Source: Palsa-147 sp963771905 (GTDB taxonomy: Bacteria; Acidobacteriota; Terriglobia; Acidiferrales; UBA7541). Taken from it: a stretch of 64,000 nt of DNA. The notes under the pieces are model-generated. The model saw nothing but the letters and a program-made list of their open reading frames with translations, ran no database searches and was not told where the DNA came from. Below are positions 8,673 to 16,212 of this stretch, in pieces; the stretch's first letter is position 1, and every line of letters begins with the position of its first letter. A program made the translations under genes and the position numbers. The DNA lies in NCBI GenBank assembly GCA_963771905.1, contig CAVYVI010000014.1, positions 248,001 to 312,000 on the forward strand. The letters are read 5' to 3'.

Positions 8673-9913
8673 CTAATCGAGTCGCAGTTGCATCGCGCGG
8701 AAATCGAGCGTGAACCCTGAAATCAAAGCGTCCGTTCCGAGCGTTCCGTCCCGGTAACTCTTGTCTCCAGTGGGCTGCTGGCCGACCACACTCACCTTCG
8801 TCAGCTCCTCGGTGCGTCCGAGGATGTCTAAGCGAAGTGTGGGAAGGACCTGTGTCTTGCGGGTCATCATGCCACCCGCACCGGCCGTCTTATCCCGCTC
8901 ACTCTTTAAAGAGGCGATCTCGTCCGGCTTCAAAGCATCGCGGAAGGAAGGATTCAAGGAGGTTGCGTTTGCTCCAGTATCGAGATCCATCTCGAGCCGC
9001 CGGTCCCCGTGCCGCACATCCACAATGAGATCCCATCCATCCAGAAATAGATTGGGCTCCCCGTCCGCACTAGCTCCCTTTGCTTCGATACGAACCACGC
9101 CTTTAGCAGATATCGCCACACGCCCTAGCGCCCGCAGAACTGGTATCCCCAGGATCCCCCGAATTTGAACTTCAACGGACCAACGTAGAGAGCCTTGTCG
9201 GAAAGCACGAGAAAAACCACGTTTCTGAGGTGCGCGTTGCCAAATCGCAGGTCGCCCGCGATGGCCACACGAAGCGGATTCTTCTTGCCCGTGGACCCTT
9301 TGACGTATGTATTCGTTTCGCGCAGCGCGAGTCCCATTTCGGCTGCCTCAGATTCAGAAACAGTCGACCAATTGGCCCCTGTATCGAAAATCCATTTCCC
9401 CTTGTGGCCATTCACCTCCACCGGTACATCCCAAGAGCCCAGAGGGTCGAACTCAGCTTGAGCCGCAGTCTCTTCCCCAAACTCGACAGTCTGAGGAGCG
9501 ATATCCGCCAGCGATTCATAGAGCGCTCGCGAATTCTCAGTGTCAGCTCGCTCGATATCATTAAGGGGAGTCAAACGAAGTACCTCGCTCAACGCGAGCG
9601 CGGCATCACCGTAGCGGCCGAGGCGTACGAGTGCGGAAGCCATTTCTTCATAAGCTTTCCGTTGCAGACCTTGATCGCTACCGGCCGCCAGGAACTTCTG
9701 AAGGTCCACAACTGCAGCTGGCTCCTGCCCGAAGCGGCTTTCTACCAGCGCGCGATAGAAAAGATTTTCGGGATTATTCCAGCCTGCTTCCTGAAGTGTC
9801 TCGCGCAGTTCGAAGAACCGGCTCTTTTCCTGCAGCTGATGCAGCTGCGAGACGTCAGCGGCGGTCACTGACAAACAGCAAATCAGTCCCAACAAGTACC
9901 GCATTGCCTTCAT
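8673..9913 (-). pseudogene. Retropepsin-like aspartyl protease family protein, frameshifted
   Basis: Two frames form one gene of about 413 codons. The first (from ATG 9913, AAGGTGG seven bases upstream) has a signal peptide, a TPR-like helical part and a first retropepsin domain with WIFDTGANWSTV. Reading then runs off-frame at a five-G tract (minus strand, plus 9156-9160). Adding one G restores FGGILGIPVLRALGRVAIS, which joins the second frame, carrying another LDTGAN motif. Two DTGA motifs suggest a tandem or self-paired aspartic protease fold. It is exported and lies inside the mobile unit. The break is either a real one-base deletion or a homopolymer error. Confidence 0.75.
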
Positions 9914-10099
9914 CGTACCCGCCACCTTTTTCGGTAAAGACTGCCCGGTTAGACTGTCGCTCCGACGATTGAGTTAGCCTTCACTCAGTTTGGTGTATCT
10001 AGCAAGAACTAACACAATTCTGGTCTGGCAGGAAAGTTGCATTGTATCCGCGCGTGGTCGGTCTCCTAACAGTTGCGTCCTCAACTCCCGATTAACGCG

Positions 10100-10123
10100 C
10101 TATCCGGAAACTGAGTCACTATC
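10100..10123 (-). repeat. Right terminal inverted repeat
   Basis: Reverse complement of the left repeat at 22 of 24 positions; the perfect core CCGGAAACTGAGTCACTA spans 10104-10121. The tip at 10123 is followed immediately by the CGCCGGAC direct repeat. Confidence 0.75.
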
Positions 10124-10131
10124 CGCCGGAC
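10124..10131. repeat. Right target-site duplication (8 bp)
   Basis: CGCCGGAC, identical and in the same orientation as 6965-6972 at the other end of the element. Confidence 0.75.
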
Positions 10132-10250
10132 AGTCGCTTCGCTTCGCTAGCCTTGACTGTGATATAGTGCCGTCACCCGATGTAGGTCACCCCTTAGTCG
10201 AACCACAAGATTAGATCTGCCAAGCAGGAAAAACAGGAGAGAAAACGAAA

Positions 10251-11033
10251 ATGATCAAGCGAATGCTGTGGTTGTCCGCGCTGTGTGTATTTCTCATGTC
10301 GATGTTCGCAGTTTCCGCGCCTCCTGCCCGTGCGCAACAATCGGAGCCGCCGAAGCAGCCGACTGTATATACATATGTGTCGTTCTTCGGTGTGCCCCGA
10401 GCGCAGTGGGCCGAATACGAAAAGAGTTTGGCGCCGGAGCGCAAAGTATTCGAAGGGCTCTTCGCGGATGGAACGCTCGTCGGATATGGAGAGGGTGCAC
10501 TTGAGGTTCATGAAGGGCTGAACGCCCCGACTCATGTGGGGTGGTTCGCGTCGTCATCGGTTGCAGGTTTGATGAAGACCTTGGCAGCGCTACGCAACAC
10601 GGCGCCTACGGCATCCGAGATCGCCTACACCATGCACTCCGATTCGATCACCATGTCGACGATGTACGGCGGCAAAGGCGGTTCTTCCGACGGCGGCTAT
10701 ATCCTCGTGCAGGATTGGACGCCAAAACCCGGACACACCGACGAGTTCATGGATTTGTTTGCGAAGTATCGCAAGCCCTCACTGGACGCTTCCGTCGCGG
10801 ACGGCACGCTTTCCGGCTATTCGGTCGACGAAGAGCTCATTCACACCGACACGCCGGGTACTTTCAGCCTGATCGCCGCATTTCCAAATGCGGCAGCGAT
10901 GGATAAGTTCTACGCGGAGATCGACGCGCTGCATAAGACGAATCCACTTTTCGGGTCGGCGTATGGCACAGTGGTTGATTACTCCACGCATCGGGACCAT
11001 CTCTTGCGCATCTTATTTTCGAAGAGCAAGTAA
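10251..11033 (+). CDS. Secreted protein with duplicated alpha/beta-barrel-like domain
   Basis: This 260-residue protein begins with a signal peptide ending near PPARAQ (residues 24-29). ATG 10251 follows AGGAGA by ten bases. Two similar halves follow: YTYVSFFGVPRAQWAEYEKS...FADGTLVGYGEGALEVHEG and YILVQDWTPKPGHTDEFMDL...VADGTLSGYSVDEELIHTD. The shared ADGTL-GY core and the alternating strand/helix pattern suggest two copies of a dimeric alpha/beta barrel (ferredoxin-like) fold, as in EthD or ABM domains, forming a pseudo-dimer. No catalytic residues are obvious. It lies just outside the mobile unit and is transcribed away from it. Confidence 0.75.
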   Translation: MIKRMLWLSALCVFLMSMFAVSAPPARAQQSEPPKQPTVYTYVSFFGVPRAQWAEYEKSLAPERKVFEGLFADGTLVGYGEGALEVHEGLNAPTHVGWFASSSVAGLMKTLAALRNTAPTASEIAYTMHSDSITMSTMYGGKGGSSDGGYILVQDWTPKPGHTDEFMDLFAKYRKPSLDASVADGTLSGYSVDEELIHTDTPGTFSLIAAFPNAAAMDKFYAEIDALHKTNPLFGSAYGTVVDYSTHRDHLLRILFSKSK

Positions 11034-11173
11034 CTCAGCGAAGGGCAGTATTGATTTCAAAATCGCCCAAACTCGCCGCGCGCATTACCGGCAACATTTC
11101 GCGGGACGCGCGGCGAGTTCGCGAGCTGGCGGTTTCTGAACGGCGCGGTGATGGGATCGAGCCTCGCCGGCGT

Positions 11174-11722
11174 TCAGTTCTTCGGCGTGGCGGGGGAAGC
11201 ACGCGCGGGAATGCGCACAACGCGCAACGTGGTCAGCTGACGAATCCAGCGGGCGGGCCGCTTTTCATGCGGCGCCACAAGCCGCAGCGGCCCGAGCTCG
11301 TCGCCCATCGGCGCTCCGTTTAGCGTGTCGGCGACGAGCACGTCCGAGTCCTCGAAATCCGGGTCCAGCTCCGGCAATGAAAAAATCACTCGGTAGCCAT
11401 CCGACGCGCCGGCTTCAATGTAGGTTGCCATCGCGGCGCCCCGAAGCTGAGGCCCCACCGGCACGCCAGCTTTTTTCAGAATCTCGAGCAACGGCACGCC
11501 CTCGTAGCTCTCTTTCTCTTTTTCGTGGGGATTGGTGACGTTGAGCGTCTTTCGCGGAAGATTCTTCAGGTCGGCCAGGGATAGCGAGAGCGGCGTGGTT
11601 ATATCGCCGGTGACGACCAGGGCGGCTTTTTTCGTCGCATCCTGGGAATGCGCGCCGAGCGAAAAGAAGCTCGCAAAGAGCATGCTCAGAGTTGCGAGAT
11701 TTGCTTTCCGCAGCCGGGCCAT
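11174..11722 (-). CDS. Exported molybdopterin-oxidoreductase-like domain protein without cysteine
   Basis: This 182-residue protein has an N-terminal signal peptide (to about GAHSQ) and a single domain resembling the sulfite-oxidase/YedY molybdopterin fold: a GDITTPLSLSLADLKNLP start, YEGVPLLEILKKAGV, DGYRVIFSLPEL and a GPLRLVAPHEKRPARW end, the usual order in this family. Full enzymes bind molybdenum through a cysteine; this protein has no cysteine at all, so it probably does not act as a classical Moco enzyme. It starts nine bases after the Mop-like gene and probably shares its transcript. Confidence 0.8.
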   Translation of the reverse strand: MARLRKANLATLSMLFASFFSLGAHSQDATKKAALVVTGDITTPLSLSLADLKNLPRKTLNVTNPHEKEKESYEGVPLLEILKKAGVPVGPQLRGAAMATYIEAGASDGYRVIFSLPELDPDFEDSDVLVADTLNGAPMGDELGPLRLVAPHEKRPARWIRQLTTLRVVRIPARASPATPKN

Positions 11723-11731
11723 GATCGTGGC

Positions 11732-11938
11732 CTACGCCTTTTGGAGCATCACTTCGGTCGCCTTGACGACCGCCGCGACAGTATCACCGACCTTCAGATC
11801 CAGTTCGTCGGCACTGCGCCGGGTGATCACGCTTTCGACGACATTTTCGCCCACTCGGACGGTCACGTGAGCCATGATGTCACCGAGCTTGATTTCCTCG
11901 ATGGTCCCGACGAGCCTGTTGCGTGCGGAGATTCTCAT
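11732..11938 (-). CDS. Mop/TOBE-domain molybdate-binding protein
   Basis: This 68-residue protein is a single TOBE (molbindin) domain: MRISARNRLVGTIEEIKLG, then HVTVRVGENVVESVITRRSADELDL and KVGDTVAAVVKATEVML, which cover the whole fold. Molbindins store or buffer molybdate as hexamers. It is the first gene of a two-gene unit with the molybdopterin-like exported protein, which supports a molybdenum link. The divergent ATP synthase operon begins about 190 bp away. Confidence 0.9.
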   Translation of the reverse strand: MRISARNRLVGTIEEIKLGDIMAHVTVRVGENVVESVITRRSADELDLKVGDTVAAVVKATEVMLQKA

Positions 11939-12001
11939 GGCGGGGATGATATCTCGCTCCGGAATGGGTGTCGAGCCGGAAGTGCGGCCGCAACGTTAGC
12001 G

Positions 12002-12030
12002 TTGACGCAAAACGGCATGGATGCAATAAT
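12002..12030 (+). promoter_or_regulatory. Sigma-70-like promoter for the ATP synthase operon
   Basis: TTGACG at 12002-12007 and AATAAT at 12025-12030 are separated by 17 bases. Transcription would begin near 12037, leaving a leader of about 90 bases before the first gene. No other candidate is seen upstream. Confidence 0.55.
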
Positions 12031-12126
12031 CACGGGCTTTGCGACGCCCTAAGTGTGCGCCGAGCACGCTCGGCGTGGGATGGGGCATGTCGCGCCGGAT
12101 GCTGCCGACGTTCCAGTTTGATAACG

Positions 12127-12591
12127 ATGGAGATTCTCCACCAACTCGTTGAGTTGCTCGTCGAAGCCCTGCCCATCGTCATTCTTGTCTTTCTTTTCTA
12201 CCTTTTTCTCCGCATCAATTTCTTCGGTCCACTCCAGCGCGCCATGGCCGAGCGCGACAAGCGCATCGAGGGCGCCAAGGCCGAAGCCGCTGCATCCGAC
12301 GCGGCCGCGCGCACCGAGATGGAGCGTTACCACGAGGCGTTGAAGAAGGCCCGCGCCGAAATGTACGCGGAGCAGGAAAGCGCGCGGCAGGCGACGCTCG
12401 ATGACCGCGCCAAACTCCTTCGTGCCATCCGCACCCGTTCACAGGAATCAATTCAAACCGCGAAAGTACGCATCGCCGCCGAACTGGCGACCGCTCGCGC
12501 GGAGGTGGCGGCCCAAACGCCCGCGCTCGCCAATGAAATCACAAGAATGATCCTCGAGCGGACCGCACCTTCCTCGGGAGGCGCTCGGTGA
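12127..12591 (+). CDS. atpF': ATP synthase F0 subunit b'
   Basis: First gene of the operon, 154 residues. It has one membrane helix at about residues 8-30 (LVEALPIVILVFLFYLFLRI), then a long charged coiled coil (AERDKRIEGAKAEAAASDAAARTEM). It forms the peripheral stalk with subunit b, holding F1 against the membrane motor. ATG 12127 is the only start that leaves the membrane helix at the N-terminus. It overlaps the next gene by four bases (GTGA), which indicates coupled translation. Presence of both b and b' fits a heterodimeric stalk. Confidence 0.9.
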   Translation: MEILHQLVELLVEALPIVILVFLFYLFLRINFFGPLQRAMAERDKRIEGAKAEAAASDAAARTEMERYHEALKKARAEMYAEQESARQATLDDRAKLLRAIRTRSQESIQTAKVRIAAELATARAEVAAQTPALANEITRMILERTAPSSGGAR

Positions 12592-13205
12592 GCGAGTTCC
12601 GGCGGCGGAGGAGCGCACTTGCGAGCATCGCGACCTTCGTCACTTACCTCGCGGTCTCGTTCAGCGCATTTTTTGCGTTGGCCGCGCCCGCGTTCGCGCA
12701 ACAAGAGAACGTCCCTCTCGAGAATACGCCGACCGGCTGGTTTTTCCGTTATGTGAACAGCGCCATCGTCATCGGCGTGATCGCGTATTTTCTTATCAAG
12801 AAGGGCGGCCCGGCGTTTCGCAAGCGCGCCGATGAGATCGAAAGCGCCATCGCGGAGGGCACGCGCACCCGCGAAGAGGCCGAGCGCCGGCGCCGCGAAG
12901 CCGATGAACGGCTTGCCGGGCTGGACGCGGAAATCAACGCCCTGCGCGCGCAGGCCAAGCGCGATGCCGAAGCGGAGACCGCGCGCATCCGGGGTCTCAC
13001 GCGCGACGAAGTGGCCAAAATCGACCGCGCCGCGGAATTGGAAATCGCCGCGGTCGAGCGTGCCGCGCGCATGGAATTGAAAGCGCATGCCGCGCGGCTG
13101 GCCGTCGAACGCGCCGAAACCCTGCTCCGGCAAGAGATCACTCCGCGCACCGATTTTGAAATCGTCCGCACGTTCGTCACCGATCTCACGGAGAGCCGAA
13201 ATTGA
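12588..13205 (+). CDS. atpF: ATP synthase F0 subunit b with N-terminal signal-like extension
   Basis: This 205-residue protein starts at GTG 12588 inside the b' stop. Residues 1-38 resemble a cleavable signal peptide (Arg-rich start, hydrophobic core, APAFAQQ). The membrane anchor follows at about 50-70 (FRYVNSAIVIGVIAYFLIKK), then a long Arg/Glu/Ala-rich coiled coil. Typical b subunits lack the extra segment. The stop overlaps the delta gene by four bases. It pairs with b' in the stator stalk. Confidence 0.9.
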   Translation: MSEFRRRRSALASIATFVTYLAVSFSAFFALAAPAFAQQENVPLENTPTGWFFRYVNSAIVIGVIAYFLIKKGGPAFRKRADEIESAIAEGTRTREEAERRRREADERLAGLDAEINALRAQAKRDAEAETARIRGLTRDEVAKIDRAAELEIAAVERAARMELKAHAARLAVERAETLLRQEITPRTDFEIVRTFVTDLTESRN

Positions 13206-13738
13206 GCGCCATCGCCCAGCGTTATGCCGCGGCGTTGGCGGATGTGGCCACGGAGCGCAAGAATTCCGTGGCAATTCGCAGCGAGCTCGCCGCGTTTGCC
13301 GGTGCGTATCGCGAATCGGCGGATCTGCGGAATTTTCTGGCGAGTCCGGCGATCGGCCGCGACGCGAAACAAGGATTGATCGAAAAGCTTGCGGTAAGAA
13401 TGGGCTTGAGTGAACCAGTGCGGAATTTTATCTTTCTACTGGTCGATAACAAACGCATTGCGATCGTCGACGAAATGCGCCAGGCGTTTGATGCGGAGCT
13501 TAATGCGCGTGAAGGAATTGCCGAGGCCAAAGTCACGTCCGCGCGCGAACTTTCGGCGACGGAGAAAAACGAATTGATCGTCGCGCTCGAGCGCCTTACC
13601 AGCAAGCGCATCACGGCGCAGTACACTCTGAACGCCTCCCTTGTCGGTGGCGCTGTGGTGCAGATTGGCTCGACGATTTACGACGGATCCGTGCGCGAGC
13701 AGTTGAACCGGCTGCGCGCGCAGCTCGAAGCCGAATAG
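13202..13738 (+). CDS. atpH: ATP synthase F1 subunit delta
   Basis: This 178-residue protein matches the usual delta/OSCP length. It opens MSAIAQRYAAALADVA, the classic delta start, and ends with the GGAVVQIGSTIYDGSVREQLNRL signature. It joins the top of the alpha3beta3 head to the b/b' stalk. TTG 13202 overlaps the preceding stop by four bases; the alpha gene starts nine bases downstream. Confidence 0.95.
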   Translation: MSAIAQRYAAALADVATERKNSVAIRSELAAFAGAYRESADLRNFLASPAIGRDAKQGLIEKLAVRMGLSEPVRNFIFLLVDNKRIAIVDEMRQAFDAELNAREGIAEAKVTSARELSATEKNELIVALERLTSKRITAQYTLNASLVGGAVVQIGSTIYDGSVREQLNRLRAQLEAE

Positions 13739-13746
13739 GAGCAGGA

Positions 13747-15285
13747 ATGGCGACCATCAAAGCGGACGAAATCACAAAACTCATACGCGAGCAGATCGAG
13801 AACTACCAGCAAACGGTCGCGGTCGAGGAAGTCGGCACGGTCATCTCGGTGGGCGACGGCATCGCGCGCGTTCGAGGTCTCGACAAAGCCATGGCCGGAG
13901 AGATGCTCACGTTTCCGCACGGCGTCATCGGTATCGCGTTAAACCTGGAAGAAGACCAGGTAGGAACGGTGCTACTCGGCGAATATTCCCGCATCCAGGA
14001 AGGTGACACCGTCAAGCGCACCGGCGAGATCATGTCCGTCGCGGTGGGCGAAGCGCTGGTAGGCCGCGTTGTGAATCCGCTCGGTGAGCCGCTGGACGGC
14101 AAGGGCCCCGTCGCAACGAAAGAACGGAATGCTTTAGAACGACTCGCCCCCGGCGTCGTAGATCGCCAGCCGGTGCGCGAGCCGTTGCAAACCGGAATCA
14201 AGGCCATCGACTCGATGATTCCGATCGGCCGCGGGCAGCGCGAATTGATCATCGGTGACCGCCAGACGGGCAAGACCGCGATCATCCTCGACACGATCAT
14301 CAATCAGCGCGGCGGCGACATGATTTGCATTTACTGCGCAATCGGCCAGAAGCGCTCGACGATCGCCCAAGTCGTCAAAGTTCTCACTGACGCCGGCGCA
14401 ATGGACTACACGATCGTCGTGGCTGCTTCGGCCGGCGAACCCGCCACCATGCAATACATCGCGCCGTTTGCGGCTTGCGCGATGGGCGAATATTTTCGCG
14501 ACACGAAGCGCCACGCCGTCACGTTCTACGACGATCTCTCAAAACACGCGCAGGCCTATCGCGAAATTTCACTGCTGCTCCGCCGCCCACCAGGACGCGA
14601 AGCGTTTCCCGGCGACGTCTTCTTCCTGCACTCGCGCCTGCTTGAGCGCGCCGCGAAGCTCAACGACAAGCTCGGCGCGGGTTCGTTGACGTCGCTGCCG
14701 GTGATCGAGACGCAGGCCGGCGACGTGTCCGCCTACATTCCGACGAACGTGATTTCGATCACCGACGGGCAGATTTATCTCGAAGCCGACCTTTTCAACA
14801 GCGGCATTCGTCCCGCGGTCAACGTGGGCTTGTCGGTGAGCCGCGTCGGCGGAAACGCGCAAATCAAGGCCATGCGCCAGGTTTCCGGGCGCCTTCGCCT
14901 AGACCTCGCACAGTATCGCGATCTCGCCGCGTTCGCGCAGTTCGGCACCGAGCAGCTCGACAAAGCCACCCAGGCGCAGCTTCTTCGCGGCGCTCGCCTA
15001 ACGGAGCTTCTCAAGCAGGATCAATTTCAGCCATTATCCGTCGAGAAACAGGTGCTGGTCATTTTCGCCGGAACGAACGGCTATCTCGATGCCATCGACG
15101 TGTCCCAGTGCCGCCGCTATGAACGCGAAATGCTCGTCTTTCTCGAGACGAGCTATAGCGCCCTTCTTGACACGCTGCGCACGAAGAAGGCGATCGACGA
15201 CTCTTTGCGCGCAGAAATCACCACGGCACTCGATGCATTCAAGGAACGCTTCAACGCGAAGCCCGGAGCCGTCGCCGCCGACTAA
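13747..15285 (+). CDS. atpA: ATP synthase F1 subunit alpha
   Basis: This 512-residue protein is full length. It carries the beta-barrel domain (TVISVGDGIARVRGLDKAM), the Walker A-like GDRQTGKTAI near residue 170, and the conserved PAVNVGLSVSRVGG block near 355. Alpha binds non-catalytic nucleotide and alternates with beta in the hexamer. ATG 13747 follows an AGGAGCAGGA ribosome site. Start and order are as in other F1 operons. Confidence 0.97.
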   Translation: MATIKADEITKLIREQIENYQQTVAVEEVGTVISVGDGIARVRGLDKAMAGEMLTFPHGVIGIALNLEEDQVGTVLLGEYSRIQEGDTVKRTGEIMSVAVGEALVGRVVNPLGEPLDGKGPVATKERNALERLAPGVVDRQPVREPLQTGIKAIDSMIPIGRGQRELIIGDRQTGKTAIILDTIINQRGGDMICIYCAIGQKRSTIAQVVKVLTDAGAMDYTIVVAASAGEPATMQYIAPFAACAMGEYFRDTKRHAVTFYDDLSKHAQAYREISLLLRRPPGREAFPGDVFFLHSRLLERAAKLNDKLGAGSLTSLPVIETQAGDVSAYIPTNVISITDGQIYLEADLFNSGIRPAVNVGLSVSRVGGNAQIKAMRQVSGRLRLDLAQYRDLAAFAQFGTEQLDKATQAQLLRGARLTELLKQDQFQPLSVEKQVLVIFAGTNGYLDAIDVSQCRRYEREMLVFLETSYSALLDTLRTKKAIDDSLRAEITTALDAFKERFNAKPGAVAAD

Positions 15286-15291
15286 TTTCCG

Positions 15292-16170
15292 ATGCCGACC
15301 CTACTCGATTACCGGCGCCGCATCCGCTCGGTGAAAAACACCCAGCAGATCACTCGCGCGATGAAATTCATCGCCGCGGCCCGCTTGCGCAAGGCGCAGG
15401 AAGGCGTAATCGCCGCGCGGCCGTATGCGCGCGAAATCCTGCGCATCCTTCGCTCCGCCGTGGCGCGCATGGAGAATCCAGTCCATCCACTCCTTGAGCG
15501 GCGAACGGAGCAGCGCATCCTGGTGCTGGTGCTGAGCGGCGACAGGGGACTCGCCGGGCCGTTCAATGCGAATGTTATTCGCTACGCGCAGAATTTTTTG
15601 CGCGAGCATTCTTCGCTGCAGTTGGAAGTGATGGCCATCGGCAAAAAGGGCCGCGATGCGCTTCGGAAGCGCGATTACAACATCGTGGGCGAATATTTCA
15701 ACATCTCGCTGAACGTCGAATTCCGCCATGCGAAGGAAATCGGAGAGCGGATCATCGAGCGATACTCGTCGGGCGAAGTCGACGCGGTCTATGCGGTTTA
15801 CAATGAATTCAAGAGCGTGGTCGTCCAGCGACTTTGCGCGGAGAAATTGCTTCCGATTGACTCGGAGGTTCTTTCGGGCGGGGAAAATGCCCCGACGACG
15901 GGTCCGCTGGTGGATTACATCTACGAGCAGCCGCCAGCGGAACTATTCAAATCGTTGGTTCTGCGTTACATCGATACGGAGGTATTTCGCATTCTCCTCG
16001 AATCGTCCGCCGCGGAACACGGCGCGCGCATGGCGGCAATGGAGTCCGCCACGAACAACGCGGCGGATTTGATCGACGATTTGACGCTGCAAATGAACAA
16101 GATTCGCCAGGCGGGAATCACGCGAGAATTGATCGAAATTGTGAGTGGCGCGGCTTCGGCCGGAAACTAA
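15292..16170 (+). CDS. atpG: ATP synthase F1 subunit gamma
   Basis: This 292-residue protein forms the central rotor shaft. The N-terminal helix (RRRIRSVKNTQQITRAMKFIAAARLRK, residues 6-32) and the C-terminal helix (MAAMESATNNAADLIDDL and QMNKIRQAGITRELIEIVSGA) are both family signatures, and the middle Rossmann-like part has LSGDRGLAGPFN. It starts six bases after alpha stops, so it is co-translated. Confidence 0.97.
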   Translation: MPTLLDYRRRIRSVKNTQQITRAMKFIAAARLRKAQEGVIAARPYAREILRILRSAVARMENPVHPLLERRTEQRILVLVLSGDRGLAGPFNANVIRYAQNFLREHSSLQLEVMAIGKKGRDALRKRDYNIVGEYFNISLNVEFRHAKEIGERIIERYSSGEVDAVYAVYNEFKSVVVQRLCAEKLLPIDSEVLSGGENAPTTGPLVDYIYEQPPAELFKSLVLRYIDTEVFRILLESSAAEHGARMAAMESATNNAADLIDDLTLQMNKIRQAGITRELIEIVSGAASAGN

Positions 16171-16212
16171 CGGCAGCGCGGGAATCGCAAGCCAGGATTG
16201 GGGAGACGCGGG

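Larger units (their letters stand above)
6973..10123. mobile_element. 3.15-kb inverted-repeat-bounded element with 8-bp target duplication
   Basis: The left end (6973-6996) and the reverse complement of the right end (10100-10123) match at 22 of 24 bases without gaps, including the 18-base core TAGTGACTCAGTTTCCGG. Both ends are flanked by CGCCGGAC in direct orientation. The interior holds an IS110-family insertion sequence and a frameshifted retropepsin-like gene. I see no DDE-type transposase that would act on such ends. Without the IS the unit would be about 1.56 kb: a non-autonomous, cargo-carrying element. The parent family is unknown; 8-bp duplications occur in several families, including IS1595, ISL3, IS66 and IS256. 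Confidence 0.7.
9914..10250. other. Intergenic stretch containing the right end of the mobile unit
   Basis: This stretch holds the right terminal repeat and target duplication, then about 120 bases leading to the next gene. The part inside the element (9914-10099) is less GC-rich than neighbouring genes and has no frame with a start and ribosome site. No clear promoter is seen; TATAGT at 10162-10167 is a weak -10 candidate for the downstream gene. Confidence 0.4.
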
